Shown: positions 1-8,696 of the stretch, piece after piece
How the letters are laid out: each line of letters starts with the position of its first letter
Position numbering within the stretch: position 1 is the first letter of the stretch
Assembly (NCBI GenBank): GCA_900541345.1
Contig: UQJE01000005.1
Location: 1 to 55,422, forward strand
Direction of reading: 5' to 3'
From: an uncultured Blautia sp.
GTDB lineage: Bacteria; Bacillota; Clostridia; Lachnospirales; Lachnospiraceae
DNA length: 55,422 nucleotides
The notes under the pieces: model-generated
Seen by the model: the letters and a program-made list of their open reading frames with translations, nothing else
Databases searched by the model: none
What the model was told of the DNA's origin: nothing
Translations under genes and position numbers: made by a program

Positions 1-42
1 TTTTTCATGTTTTCAGAAACAATTATCTCCGACAGCTCAATT

Positions 43-71
43 AGATTACCACAGACAAATCCATCTGTCAA
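43..71 (-). promoter_or_regulatory. sigma-A promoter reading out of the left edge
   Basis: On the minus strand, TTGACA (66-71) is followed after exactly 17 bases by TAATCT (43-48). It points left, so it would serve a gene beyond the window edge; an ATG-AAA-AAA lies at 8-6 but without a well-spaced ribosome binding site, so I cannot say whether the next gene starts there. Confidence 0.5.
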
Positions 72-169
72 CACTTTTTTACAGTTTTTTCAAAAAATAT
101 TCTCAAAAACAGTTTTTACCAAACAATGCCGTAAAATCCAGGCAGAATATATAGCTTCCATCAAACAAA

Positions 170-207
170 AACTCCCCAGGAGAAGCTGCAGCTTCCCCTG
201 GGGAGTT
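170..207 (-). terminator. Rho-independent terminator of the LysM-DUF5711-CvpA operon
   Basis: Left arm AACTCCCCAGG (170-180) pairs perfectly with CCTGGGGAGTT (197-207), and the interior GAAGCTGCAGCTTC (182-195) is itself a perfect palindrome. On the minus strand the stem is followed by a T-rich tract. It sits 4 bases past the stop codon of the CvpA gene. Confidence 0.9.
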
Positions 208-211
208 CGAT

Positions 212-919
212 TTACCGTCCGTAAAAAATTCCGGTAAACAGCTTTGCCAGAATATTATTCTCATACAGCGCACGAAGTATATTGTCTTTTTCTATCATAT
301 CAAATCCTGCTTTTCCCACCGATGTTTCACAGAAAATCGTAAGAATAAGCATGGCGACCCATATAAAAAGAATTGCCTTTACCCCTCCAAGCAACCCTCC
401 TGCTATTTTATTCACCCCATGAATAACAGGCAAACGGGCGATGAGATTTAAAGCGTATGTGACCATACGTATGGAAAGCGTCACAAGAAAGAACGACAGT
501 AAAAAGGAAATCCCATTTACCACAACTGTCGCCAGATAACCCGAGATATATTCAATAAAAGACCGTGCCGAAAGATAACTGTATGTCTCCTGACTGCTGT
601 TTTTCAGAATATTTTCTGCAATTATCTCAGGCACTCCCATCTCTTCCAAAACTTTTTGCTTTTCCTCTGTACCCGATTCCCCGGTTCTGCCTGTTTTCTC
701 TTTTGCAAACTCCTCCACACTTTCCTGAATTTCTTTGTATACAGGAGTATTTTCCCGTATAAATGTATTTACATACGGATTAACAAACCATACTCCTACA
801 AATGAAAGAAGCACAAGAAATGTCGATACTGCTTCCTTTATAAAACCTCTCTGAAATCCGACAAAGCAGGAAAAAACAAGAAACGCCGCTGTAATAAGCC
901 CCAGCCAAGTCCAGTTCAT
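212..919 (-). CDS. CvpA family membrane protein
   Basis: A 235-residue integral membrane protein of the CvpA (colicin V production) family. Hydrophobic segments lie at about residues 5-24, 32-50, 127-160 and 170-198, with a polar, acidic extracytoplasmic or cytoplasmic loop (about 55-115) between the second and third. The glycine-rich segment G-G-L-L-G-G-V-K before the last membrane span is typical of the family. Members are linked to envelope homeostasis and purF-linked colicin production in enterobacteria, but the molecular function is unclear. The start ATG is preceded by GGGAGG. It is the last gene of a three-gene minus-strand operon (16 bases after the DUF5711-like gene) and is closed by a strong terminator. 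Confidence 0.85.
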   Translation of the reverse strand: MNWTWLGLITAAFLVFSCFVGFQRGFIKEAVSTFLVLLSFVGVWFVNPYVNTFIRENTPVYKEIQESVEEFAKEKTGRTGESGTEEKQKVLEEMGVPEIIAENILKNSSQETYSYLSARSFIEYISGYLATVVVNGISFLLSFFLVTLSIRMVTYALNLIARLPVIHGVNKIAGGLLGGVKAILFIWVAMLILTIFCETSVGKAGFDMIEKDNILRALYENNILAKLFTGIFYGR

Positions 920-935
920 ATCATTCCTCCCGCTT

Positions 936-2174
936 TTAAGAAAGCTTTATCACGTTTACTCCGTTTTCCAGTACAAGAAGATAGCGATTCCAGCCAATCT
1001 TAAAGAAATCATGAATCGTTCCATCTACGGTTCCCGAATATTTCACAACTCCCCGGCTGTTCATCACGCACATCTGAGAGCTGTTGTACATCAGAATGTT
1101 TCCGTCACTGATTTCGATTTCTGTATAAGGAATATTAAAGTCTTCTTTAAATTTAAGCTTTCCGGAAGCGGAGTATACTTCCATTGTATATAATTTGTCT
1201 TTTTTGTCATTTTTGAATACAAGGCCGATCATCTCATCATCGAAAAATGTGCTCACAATTTCTTTCTCAACCTTTACTGTTTTCCCCTCTTTCGGAATCT
1301 GTTTTCCATCATATAAGGTAAATCCGTCATCGCGAAGGGCAACCGACTGATTTTCACCGATATATTCCACCTGAGGAACTACGACTCCGTCATACGTGTA
1401 TCCACTTACAATCCTGTCATCCTCATTCTGTCCCACATCTCCAAAATTATAAAATGCCACATAACTTGTCGTTTCTCCGCCGTCCACAAACTGGTACGCT
1501 ACCATCATAATAGTCCCATCATCAGAAATCGCCACATCCATAGGGTATCCGGGATCTTCCAGCTTTGTCTGGTTTTCTGCAATCAGGCTTCCGTCTGATC
1601 CGTAAAAATTAATCCAGGTCTCATCTCCCCCGTCCAGGATTGCCGCAACAAGACCGCTGGAAGAAATCGTTGCTTTTACGATTGTATAAGAAGTTGTTAC
1701 TGTTCCAGTCAGCCCTTCCCTGTCAAAAATTGCAATCGTATTTCCATCTACATCTGCCACTACTGCCCTGTCCCCATTTACATCTGCCACCGGATTCTGC
1801 ATTGCACATGTTTCGCTCCATACTGTTTCCAGACTGCCGGACACAAGAGAAATGCTGTCAGGACTGTAGCGTAGGATTTTTCCCGACATTTCCTCATACT
1901 TTGTAGAAACAATATCCTCCTGCTCGCTTGTCTGCAGAGTTTTATAATCATGATAGCTTCTTTTTTCCATATAAAAGAGCACGGCGAAAATAATTCCCGC
2001 TACTGCTGCCGCAGTGAGCACTGTTTTTTTCGCTTTTGAATAACGATGTCTGGAAAGCCGCGCCTTATACTCATTTCCGGAAGCTGCCTGCTGCTCTTTT
2101 AAAAGCTTCGCCTTCTGCGCTCTTAATTTTTTCTTTTTGTACCTCTTTTTTATATTTTTTAATGTATTTGCCAT
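936..2174 (-). CDS. DUF5711-like single-span membrane protein with extracytoplasmic beta-propeller-like domain
   Basis: 412 residues. The first 48 residues are extremely basic (runs of K and R), followed by one membrane span at about 50-68 and a long extracytoplasmic part rich in short beta-strand repeats of the type 'V-A-V-D-V-D-G-N-T-I-A-I-F-D', which look like blades of a WD40/PQQ-like beta-propeller. I recognise the pattern as that of DUF5711 proteins of Lachnospiraceae; the function is unknown. It lies between a LysM protein and CvpA in one operon, which suggests a role at the cell envelope. No catalytic residues could be pointed to. Confidence 0.75.
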   Translation of the reverse strand: MANTLKNIKKRYKKKKLRAQKAKLLKEQQAASGNEYKARLSRHRYSKAKKTVLTAAAVAGIIFAVLFYMEKRSYHDYKTLQTSEQEDIVSTKYEEMSGKILRYSPDSISLVSGSLETVWSETCAMQNPVADVNGDRAVVADVDGNTIAIFDREGLTGTVTTSYTIVKATISSSGLVAAILDGGDETWINFYGSDGSLIAENQTKLEDPGYPMDVAISDDGTIMMVAYQFVDGGETTSYVAFYNFGDVGQNEDDRIVSGYTYDGVVVPQVEYIGENQSVALRDDGFTLYDGKQIPKEGKTVKVEKEIVSTFFDDEMIGLVFKNDKKDKLYTMEVYSASGKLKFKEDFNIPYTEIEISDGNILMYNSSQMCVMNSRGVVKYSGTVDGTIHDFFKIGWNRYLLVLENGVNVIKLS

Positions 2175-2235
2175 ATTTCTCCCGCTGTTCTCCTGATTAT
2201 TTATGTGTACCTACACGCCATTATAACACAATTTT

Positions 2236-3567
2236 TTACGGCAGTACAATTATCTGTCCCGGATAAATAATTTCCTGTTCTGAAAGTCCGTTTAAACGGC
2301 ATATTTCTTCAATCGCATCTGTACTTCCATAACGTGCAACACTAATCTGGTATAACGTATCTCCCGGACGAATAACATAAGATTCTTTTGTCCCTGCTGC
2401 TGTCTCCTGGCCTGCGGAATTGTTCTGTCCGGAATCCTCATGTTCTGGAATATTATATTCTGTCTGTTCTGTGTTTTTCTGTTTTTCCAATGCCTCTCTT
2501 CTCTTTGCTTTTCTCACGTCAGACTCTTCCCTGTAAACAGAACTGCCATCTGTTTCCTGCGTTTCCTGAACAGGCATCGTCGTAATCTCCGCAGGCATCG
2601 AAGGCTCTGCTCTCTTTTTTTCTTGCGCAGGTGTTTCCGATGGTTTCTTGGTAGATACGGGAGTCACAGCCGGAACAGAAGTAGGCAAAGGCTTCGGATT
2701 CTCCTTTTTTTTCTTTGTTTTCGCCTCTATCACAGAAGAAACCTGCGCTGTTTCTCCCGCATCCTGTTTCACCGCTCTGTAATCCTGATAAAAATTCACA
2801 CCCACGGCAAAGACTGCCGCAGCAAGCGCAGCTGTTGCAGCATACGAAAACACAGATGTCTTTTCTTCTTTCTTTTCTTCTTTCTCTGTTCCTTCCTCCT
2901 TTTTCTTTCCGTTTATTATCTTCCGTATATTTTTTACTGTATCGTCTCCTGTTTCCTCTGCCTTTTCCACCTGTATATCTGAATTATTATCAATCATATA
3001 CGCCTGCATCTGCGGATTTTTTTCATAATAAATATAATACCCTCTCTGACGTACAAGATTTCCGTTTTCATATCTGAAGAATCCGTCCTCACGCTCCACA
3101 GGATCCATAAGCATAAGAACCTTTTCTCCTCCGAAGTTTTTTACATGGGCTTTCGTGAAAACTTCCGTCGCAGCAACAGGACACTCCGCTTGGGAAAAAA
3201 ACCAGCCTACTACCTCCTGATTTTCAAAATATTTTTCCTGCTCCTCATGTATATCTGCCCAGATTTCCTCTGAAAAATCAATATGCTCCCTGGCAGCCTC
3301 CATATTTTTGGCAAGAATTGCCCCTTTTACAAAGATGTAAGCAATTCCCTCCTGCCACTTGATTTCTCCTGTCAGTACAGCCGCACATCCTTCCTTACTC
3401 CCCAGTATTTTTTCTGATGATGCAGTTCGTCCAAGAAACGTGTATACATAATCCTCGATGTAAATGCGGCAGTCTCCGCTGATAAATCCTATCTGTCGTA
3501 TGTTTCTCGGAACAGAGACAATTTCTGTCCCTTCCTGTTTCTCCTCCTTATAGATAACTTCTATCAT
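2236..3567 (-). CDS. Membrane-anchored LysM peptidoglycan-binding protein
   Basis: 443 residues in three parts. An N-terminal domain of about 215 residues that I do not recognise; a lysine/glutamate-rich stretch leading into a single membrane span at about 240-262; a proline/threonine-rich spacer; and a C-terminal LysM domain at about 397-442 (Y-V-I-R-P-G-D-T-L-Y-Q-I ... Y-P-G-Q-I-I-V-L-P). LysM binds N-acetylglucosamine of peptidoglycan, so the C-terminus should face the wall and the N-terminal domain should be cytoplasmic. The architecture resembles envelope or spore-coat morphogenesis proteins such as SafA or SpoVID in outline, but I have no specific match. First gene of the operon with the DUF5711-like and CvpA genes; divergent from yyaC. 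Confidence 0.8.
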   Translation of the reverse strand: MIEVIYKEEKQEGTEIVSVPRNIRQIGFISGDCRIYIEDYVYTFLGRTASSEKILGSKEGCAAVLTGEIKWQEGIAYIFVKGAILAKNMEAAREHIDFSEEIWADIHEEQEKYFENQEVVGWFFSQAECPVAATEVFTKAHVKNFGGEKVLMLMDPVEREDGFFRYENGNLVRQRGYYIYYEKNPQMQAYMIDNNSDIQVEKAEETGDDTVKNIRKIINGKKKEEGTEKEEKKEEKTSVFSYAATAALAAAVFAVGVNFYQDYRAVKQDAGETAQVSSVIEAKTKKKKENPKPLPTSVPAVTPVSTKKPSETPAQEKKRAEPSMPAEITTMPVQETQETDGSSVYREESDVRKAKRREALEKQKNTEQTEYNIPEHEDSGQNNSAGQETAAGTKESYVIRPGDTLYQISVARYGSTDAIEEICRLNGLSEQEIIYPGQIIVLP

Positions 3568-3669
3568 CTTACATCACCCCTTCGGGTATCAGCATACCAC
3601 AGGGAAAATGCGGATTTTATCAAATTATAATACCCCTTCTTCATAATTTAGCGACAGATTTTGCGCGCT

Positions 3670-3698
3670 GCATATTTTTTCCATTTTTCGGATATGAT
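3670..3698 (+). promoter_or_regulatory. Possible forespore sigma-F/G promoter of yyaC
   Basis: GCATA (3670-3674), 15 bases, GGATATGAT (3690-3698). This resembles the sigma-F pattern (GYWTA, N15-16, GGNNANHNT) with one mismatch. It lies 31 bases before the yyaC start. No good sigma-A promoter is visible in the same gap. Confidence 0.45.
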
Positions 3699-3728
3699 GA
3701 AAGCAAAAGAACTACGAAAGGATTTTTT

Positions 3729-4279
3729 ATGGCTTTTTATATTAATACGAAAAAAACAGATTCTCCGGCGGAGATTTCTTATCTTTTAAAAAAATGTATT
3801 CTTCATCATCCATCAAAGTGGACAGAGCTTGTTTTTCTCTGTATCGGAAGCGACAGAGTGACGGGAGACTGTCTCGGTCCTTACATCGGTCACTCTCTTA
3901 GCAGGCTGCATATTCCCGGGATTTTTGTGTACGGAACTCTTGCAGAACCTGTTCACGCCCTGAATCTGGCAGAAACAAACAAAAGAATCAAAGCGGCTCA
4001 CCCGTCCGCTCTTGTCATTGCCATTGACGCCGCTCTCGGCACAAAAAAACACCTGGGTTATGTGACCATCGGAAATGGTGCACTTTACCCAGGTGCAGGC
4101 GTTCAGAAAGAACTTCCTCCTGTAGGTGATATTCACATTACAGGAATCGTAAATATTTCAGGGCTTCTGGAGCAGATGACGCTTCAAACCACCTTTCTAC
4201 TGTTATTTTTCTTGGAGATACCATCATAAAAGGGATTACCGGCATGATTCCGGCAAAAGCTTTTACACAAACTCTTTAA
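3729..4279 (+). pseudogene. yyaC: Spore protease YyaC, frameshifted near the 3' end
   Basis: The open frame 3729-4229 gives 166 residues with the YyaC signature (L-C-I-G-S-D-R-V-T-G-D-C-L-G-P near residue 38; V-Y-G-T-L-A-E-P-V-H-A near 68; I-D-A-A-L-G near 99; G-D-I-H-I-T-G-I-V-N near 137). YyaC belongs to the GPR-like peptidase A25/HybD fold and is a sporulation-linked protein. After residue about 156 the frame turns into an unrelated hydrophobic tail and stops. The frame one base back, from 4196 to the TAA at 4277-4279, reads S-T-V-I-F-L-G-D-T-I-I-K-G-I-T, a sensible YyaC-like ending, so one base appears to be missing at about 4189-4195. The restored gene would overlap the convergent transketolase gene by 17 bases. 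The cause could be a real mutation or a sequencing error. Confidence 0.75.
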
Positions 4280-5201
4280 TCTGTTTGTAAATGCCTTCTG
4301 CATCAAGACCGTATTTTTCAAGAAGAGCCACTGCAGGACCGGACTCTCCAAATACATCGTTGATACCGATACGTTTTACAGGAACAGGAGCTTTTTCTGC
4401 CAGACATTCGCAAACTGCGCTTCCAAGTCCGCCAATTACAGAATGTTCCTCTACTGTTACAACTTTTCCTGTTTCTTTTGCGGCTGCCACTACAAGTTCC
4501 TCATCAAGAGGCTTAATCGTATGGATATTGATCACCTTTGCATCAATTCCTTCTGCAGCCAGCTTTTCTGCAGCTTCCAGAGAAGGTGCAACACAAAGTC
4601 CGTTTGCGATGATCGTAAGATCTTTTCCCTCACGAAGAACAATACCTTTTCCAAGCTCAAATTTATAATCCGGGTTATCGTTGATAACCGGAACTGCAAG
4701 ACGTCCGAAACGCATATAAACAGGGCCAACATGCTCGTAAGCAGCCTCTACCATAGCTCTCGCCTCAATATCATCAGAAGGGCTTGCAACTACCATACCC
4801 GGAATCACACGCATAACTGCAAAGTCTTCGCAGCACTGATGTGTTGCTCCGTCCTCGCCAACAGAAATTCCGCCGTGTGTTGCGCCGATTTTTACATTTA
4901 ATTTCGGATATGCCACAGAATTTCGCACCTGCTCAAAAGCACGTCCTGCTGCAAACATGGCAAATGTACTGACAAAAGGAACCTTGCCTGTTGCAGCAAG
5001 ACCTGCTCCAATACCAACCATATTACACTCTGCAATACCGCAGTCGATGTGGCGTTCCGGAAATTCTTTTTTGAAGACACCTGTCTGAGTTGCTGCTGCA
5101 AGGTCCGCGTCCAGAACGACTAAATCCTCATGTTTTTTTCCAAGTTCAACGAGCGCTGCTCCGTAGCTTGCTCTTGTAGCGATTTTCTTTACTTCTGACA
5201 T
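4263..5201 (-). CDS. Transketolase, C-terminal subunit
   Basis: 312 residues covering the pyrimidine-binding and C-terminal domains of transketolase. Visible signatures are the catalytic glutamate in D-C-G-I-A-E-C-N-M (about residue 58), the H-G-G-I-S-V-G-E-D-G-A-T-H-Q segment near 108-122, and E-E-H-S-V-I-G-G-L-G-S-A near 250. Together with the N-terminal subunit it should form the thiamine-diphosphate enzyme that moves two-carbon units between pentose phosphates and glycolytic intermediates. Split transketolases are normal in Clostridia. Its start overlaps the end of the N-terminal gene by 13 bases, so translation is probably coupled and yields equal amounts of both halves. Confidence 0.95.
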   Translation of the reverse strand: MSEVKKIATRASYGAALVELGKKHEDLVVLDADLAAATQTGVFKKEFPERHIDCGIAECNMVGIGAGLAATGKVPFVSTFAMFAAGRAFEQVRNSVAYPKLNVKIGATHGGISVGEDGATHQCCEDFAVMRVIPGMVVASPSDDIEARAMVEAAYEHVGPVYMRFGRLAVPVINDNPDYKFELGKGIVLREGKDLTIIANGLCVAPSLEAAEKLAAEGIDAKVINIHTIKPLDEELVVAAAKETGKVVTVEEHSVIGGLGSAVCECLAEKAPVPVKRIGINDVFGESGPAVALLEKYGLDAEGIYKQIKEFV

Positions 5202-6028
5202 AATGCTTCACCTGCCTTTTCCAAATCTGCCATTGCAATTTCATACTCCTCATCGTTCGGAGCTTTTCCGTGCCATCCAGCCTCATTTTCCATAAAGGAA
5301 ACTCCCTTTCCTTTTACAGTCTTCATAATAATGGCAACCGGCATCTCTTTTGTTGCTCTCGCCTCATCAAAGGCAGCCTTTAACTGATCCATATCATTTC
5401 CGTCTTCTACGTTAATTACATGGAAGTTAAATGCCTCAAATTTTTTATCAATCGGATATGGAGAACATACATCGTCAATTTTACCGTCAATCTGAAGTCC
5501 GTTGTTGTCCACAATCACAACAAGATTATCCAGATGTCTATGTCCCGCAAACATGGCTGCTTCCCATACCTGGCCTTCCTGGATCTCACCATCTCCGAGA
5601 AGGGTATACACACGGTAGGAATCTCCGCTTAATTTTGCAGAAAGTGCCATTCCAACTGCTGCTGAAATTCCCTGTCCGAGAGAACCGCTTGACATATCCA
5701 CACCAGGAATATGTTTCATATCCGGGTGTCCCTGTAAATAAGAACCGAGATGACGAAGTGTCTTTAAATCCTCCTTCGGGAAGTATCCTCTTTCTGCAAG
5801 AACGGAATAAAGTCCCGGAGCTGTATGGCCTTTAGAAAGGACAAAACGGTCTCTGTCCGCTTTTTTCGGATCTTTCGGGTCGATGTTCAGCTCTTCAAAA
5901 TACAGATAAGTAAAAAGGTCTGCCGCAGAGAGAGAGCCGCCCGGGTGTCCTGCTTTCGCTGCATGGACTGCTGTCACGATGTCTTTTCGGACTTCGTTTG
6001 CAATTTTCTGAAGTTCTAATTTCTCCAT
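5189..6028 (-). CDS. Transketolase, N-terminal (TPP-binding) subunit
   Basis: 279 residues matching the first domain of transketolase. Motifs: G-H-P-G-G-S-L-S near residue 28, S-K-G-H-T-A-P-G near 65, and the thiamine-diphosphate/metal-binding motif G-D-G-E-I-Q-E-G ... N-N near 145-175. It pairs with the downstream C-terminal subunit gene and follows the aldolase gene by 20 bases, so all three form a pentose-phosphate operon. Length is as expected for the split form, so this is not a truncation. Confidence 0.95.
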   Translation of the reverse strand: MEKLELQKIANEVRKDIVTAVHAAKAGHPGGSLSAADLFTYLYFEELNIDPKDPKKADRDRFVLSKGHTAPGLYSVLAERGYFPKEDLKTLRHLGSYLQGHPDMKHIPGVDMSSGSLGQGISAAVGMALSAKLSGDSYRVYTLLGDGEIQEGQVWEAAMFAGHRHLDNLVVIVDNNGLQIDGKIDDVCSPYPIDKKFEAFNFHVINVEDGNDMDQLKAAFDEARATKEMPVAIIMKTVKGKGVSFMENEAGWHGKAPNDEEYEIAMADLEKAGEALCQK

Positions 6029-6048
6029 GATATTCTCCTTTGAAATTA

Positions 6049-6705
6049 TTATTTGTCGCCAAAAACAGCTCTGTAATCTTCCTGGAATTTTTTGATTCCC
6101 GCATCTGTCAAAGGATGATGAAGCATCTGCTCCAAAACCTTAAACGGAACTGTAGCAATATCTGCACCTGCAAGAGCGCACTCTGTTACATGCATAGGAT
6201 GACGAACGCTTGCTGCAATGATTTCTGTCGGAATGTCTGCAACTGCAAACATCTCTGCGATTTCACGAATCAGCGCAACTCCGTCTGTGGAAATATCATC
6301 CAATCTTCCAAGAAACGGAGATACGTATGATGCGCCTGCTCTTGCTGCGAGAAGCGCCTGATTTGCTGTGAAAATAAGAGTTACATTTGTCTTAATCCCC
6401 TCTGCTGCAAGGACCTTCACTGCTTTTAAGCCCTCTCCTGTCATCGGAATTTTCACTACCATGTTCGGGTGAATGGCCGCAATTTCACGTCCTTCTTTAA
6501 TCATACCCTCTGCGTCCGTTGTGGTTGCCTTTACTTCTCCACTGATCGGACCGTCCACAATAGTGGTGATTTCTTTGATAACCTCATTGAAATCTCTTCC
6601 CTCTTTTGCAATAAGGGACGGATTTGTTGTAACACCGCAGATAATTCCCATATCATTTGCTGCTTTAATATCCTCGACTTTTGCTGTGTCAATAAAAAAT
6701 TTCAT
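6049..6705 (-). CDS. fsa: Transaldolase / fructose-6-phosphate aldolase-like protein
   Basis: 218 residues, the length of the small transaldolase subfamily (FSA/TalB-type 3B). Motifs: M-K-F-F-I-D-T-A start, T-T-N-P-S-L-I near residue 26, and the Schiff-base lysine in V-V-K-I-P-M-T near 84-90. The ATG at 6703-6705 is chosen because AGGAGG lies 7 bases before it and family members begin MKFFIDTA; an upstream in-frame start would add 19 unlike residues. By family knowledge it either transfers dihydroxyacetone units (transaldolase) or cleaves fructose 6-phosphate; context with transketolase favours a transaldolase role in the non-oxidative pentose phosphate pathway. Confidence 0.9.
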   Translation of the reverse strand: MKFFIDTAKVEDIKAANDMGIICGVTTNPSLIAKEGRDFNEVIKEITTIVDGPISGEVKATTTDAEGMIKEGREIAAIHPNMVVKIPMTGEGLKAVKVLAAEGIKTNVTLIFTANQALLAARAGASYVSPFLGRLDDISTDGVALIREIAEMFAVADIPTEIIAASVRHPMHVTECALAGADIATVPFKVLEQMLHHPLTDAGIKKFQEDYRAVFGDK

Positions 6706-6760
6706 CCTTATTTCCTCCTGAATTTTTATTTGAATTTTCGTTCTGTTTCCTGATAAATTC

Positions 6761-6788
6761 ATTATAGCAAACTCTTTTGGAAGTGCAA
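6761..6788 (-). promoter_or_regulatory. Promoter of the fsa-transketolase operon
   Basis: Minus strand: TTGCAC (6783-6788), 16 bases, TATAAT (6761-6766), with TGC directly before the -10 (extended -10). About 55 bases upstream of the fsa start. Confidence 0.65.
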
Positions 6789-6801
6789 TACAGGGTACAA
6801 G

Positions 6802-6846
6802 TTTATTAATAAATATAGAATTAATAATCCCATTTTTTATTAATAA
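6802..6846. repeat. Three TTATTAAT-type palindromes upstream of fsa
   Basis: TTTATTAATAAA (6802-6813, perfect 12-base palindrome), AATTAATAAT (6819-6828) and TTATTAATAA (6837-6846, perfect palindrome). All share the core ATTAAT, centred 15 and 19 bases apart, just upstream of the fsa -35 element. They could be an operator set or simply an AT-rich UP-type element. Confidence 0.4.
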
Positions 6847-6962
6847 TCTTTTTCTGTTTTCTTATCAACACATACAAATGCTTCGGAAAAGCAGTTCTAT
6901 TATTATTAATATTTTTTACTTCACTGTTTATTTAATTTTACTTGTATGCTTTTGCATATCAG

Positions 6963-8048
6963 TCAGGTTCTGGCGTAACCTGTTGTCCTTCGGACAATTA
7001 CCTTTGGGGTATATTCTATGTTATAAAGGCTTGTTGGCTGCGTATCCATATAGAACTTTTCTGCCGTATCTATTTTTCGGATAATAATATCGCAGGCATC
7101 ACGCCCTTTTAACGCTACAAAATGATCAATCGTAGTGAGAGAAATCCTCTCAATCCCTGAATAAAAAATATTGTCGCAGCCGATAACGGACACATCTTTC
7201 GGAACATGAAGACGAGCTTTTCGAAGAGCATCAATTGCTCCAATCGCCATCATATCATTCTGTCCAGCAACTGCCGTAAAGCTTGCCCCTTCTTCCAGAA
7301 GCTCTGTTGTGAGCTGAAAGCCCATTGCATACTCGGAATCCATTCGAGGATTCCTACGGTCCATTGCCTCGTCTGCCGCTTTTATAATTACATGGCCCTT
7401 AAGCCCGGCATTTTCAAACTCCCGAACAAATCCGTCAATTCGCCTGGAGCGCTGCCACTGTCTTTTTGTAAGAGGCGGCGTAATAAACGCCACATCTCTA
7501 TGCCCCAGATCAAGAAGATGGCGAGCCATCATTTTTCCCACTACTGTATTATCCTGATTGATCGCATCCACTGTCGTTGTTTTTTCTTTATTGCTTATAA
7601 TGACAAGAGGAATGTCTTTCGCCATTTCCTCAACCTGCTTCTGAAAATCAGGACTTGGATTGGAGGCATATATAATTCCTCTCGGCTTTACCGCCCCCAT
7701 CATCTTTAAGTACTTCTCTTCAAGCTTGGGATCCCTCTGGGTATTACAGATAAAAACACCGTATCCCTGCTCGTTTGCCACAGATTCAATTCCCTGCAGC
7801 AAAAGCACATAATAGGGACTTGTAAGTGTAGGACAAAATACAACGATCAGCTTCTCTTTTTTATTTTCTCTTCTGTTTCTTCGCCCCGGAAGCTCATATC
7901 CCAGTTCCTTTGCCGCCTGCTCCACTTTTCGTACGGTTTCTCTCGAAAAAGAAACACTGCACTTCTGATTCAGGACCATGGAAACGGTTGCCTGTGAAAC
8001 TCCCGCCAGCTTTGCCACATCACTTGACGTCGCTTTTTTTCTTGCCAA
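6963..8048 (-). CDS. LacI family transcriptional regulator
   Basis: 361 residues. An N-terminal LacI helix-turn-helix (S-S-D-V-A-K-L-A-G-V-S-Q-A-T-V-S, residues about 8-23, with the usual V-S-M-V-L-N) is followed by a basic linker and a periplasmic-binding-protein-like effector domain (I-V-V-F-C-P-T-L-T-S-P-Y-Y near 70; I-G-C-D-N-I near 290). The start codon gives the normal short M-A-R-K-K leader. It is the last gene after recR on the minus strand, 51 bases apart, and lies upstream of the fsa-transketolase operon, which it may control; no CG-centred LacI operator could be found there. Ligand unknown, probably a sugar or sugar phosphate. Confidence 0.9.
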   Translation of the reverse strand: MARKKATSSDVAKLAGVSQATVSMVLNQKCSVSFSRETVRKVEQAAKELGYELPGRRNRRENKKEKLIVVFCPTLTSPYYVLLLQGIESVANEQGYGVFICNTQRDPKLEEKYLKMMGAVKPRGIIYASNPSPDFQKQVEEMAKDIPLVIISNKEKTTTVDAINQDNTVVGKMMARHLLDLGHRDVAFITPPLTKRQWQRSRRIDGFVREFENAGLKGHVIIKAADEAMDRRNPRMDSEYAMGFQLTTELLEEGASFTAVAGQNDMMAIGAIDALRKARLHVPKDVSVIGCDNIFYSGIERISLTTIDHFVALKGRDACDIIIRKIDTAEKFYMDTQPTSLYNIEYTPKVIVRRTTGYART

Positions 8049-8099
8049 AGTTTCTCTCTCCTTCTTTTGAAGATTAAAGGTTACTGCTCACAGCAACGA

Positions 8100-8696
8100 T
8101 TAAAGCTCCACTCTGCCTTCAAGAGCACGAAGAAGCGTTACCTCGTCAATGTATTCCAAATCTCCGCCTACAGGAACGCCGCTTGCAATACGGCTTACCT
8201 TAATTCCTGTGGGTTTAATCAGCTTACTGATATACATAGCTGTCGTCTCTCCCTCAAGACTTGAGTTTGTAGCAATAATTACTTCTTTTACATCTTCCTG
8301 AAGACGTATCATAAGCTCCTTCAGCTTAATGTCATCCGGTCCGATTCCAAGCATAGGGGAAATTGCCCCGTGAAGCACATGATAAACCCCGTCAAACTTT
8401 CCGGTTTTTTCATAAGCCGCAAGGTCTCTTGTGTTTTCCACTACCATGATGGTACTGTGGTCGCGTCTGGAATTGCTGCAGATAGGACAAAGCTCCTGAT
8501 CTGTAAGCGTATAGCAGTTTTTACAATACTGTACATTTTCCCTTGCTCCCACTATGGCAGAAGTAAGCTGCTCCACCTGGTCTTTCGGCATATTCATAAT
8601 GTGAAAGGCAAGCCTCTGAGCGGATTTTGCTCCAATTCCCGGAAGGTGGGAAAGTTGTTCAATAAGCTTTGTAATATGGGAACTATAGTATTCCAT
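8100..8696 (-). CDS. recR: Recombination mediator RecR
   Basis: 198 residues, full length. Helix-hairpin-helix L-P-G-I-G-A-K-S-A-Q-R near residue 17, a zinc finger with C-K-N-C and C-P-I-C near 57-72, and a Toprim domain (M-V-V-E-N-T-R-D-L-A near 85). RecR works with RecF/RecO to load RecA on gapped DNA. Its ATG overlaps the stop of ybaB (TGATG), so the two are translationally coupled, as in the dnaX-yaaK-recR cluster of other Firmicutes. Confidence 0.97.
   Translation of the reverse strand: MEYYSSHITKLIEQLSHLPGIGAKSAQRLAFHIMNMPKDQVEQLTSAIVGARENVQYCKNCYTLTDQELCPICSNSRRDHSTIMVVENTRDLAAYEKTGKFDGVYHVLHGAISPMLGIGPDDIKLKELMIRLQEDVKEVIIATNSSLEGETTAMYISKLIKPTGIKVSRIASGVPVGGDLEYIDEVTLLRALEGRVEL

Noticed and set aside
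2440..3077. Overlapping plus-strand frames within the LysM gene
   Set aside because: Arise from the lysine/glutamate-rich codons of the LysM protein read on the other strand.
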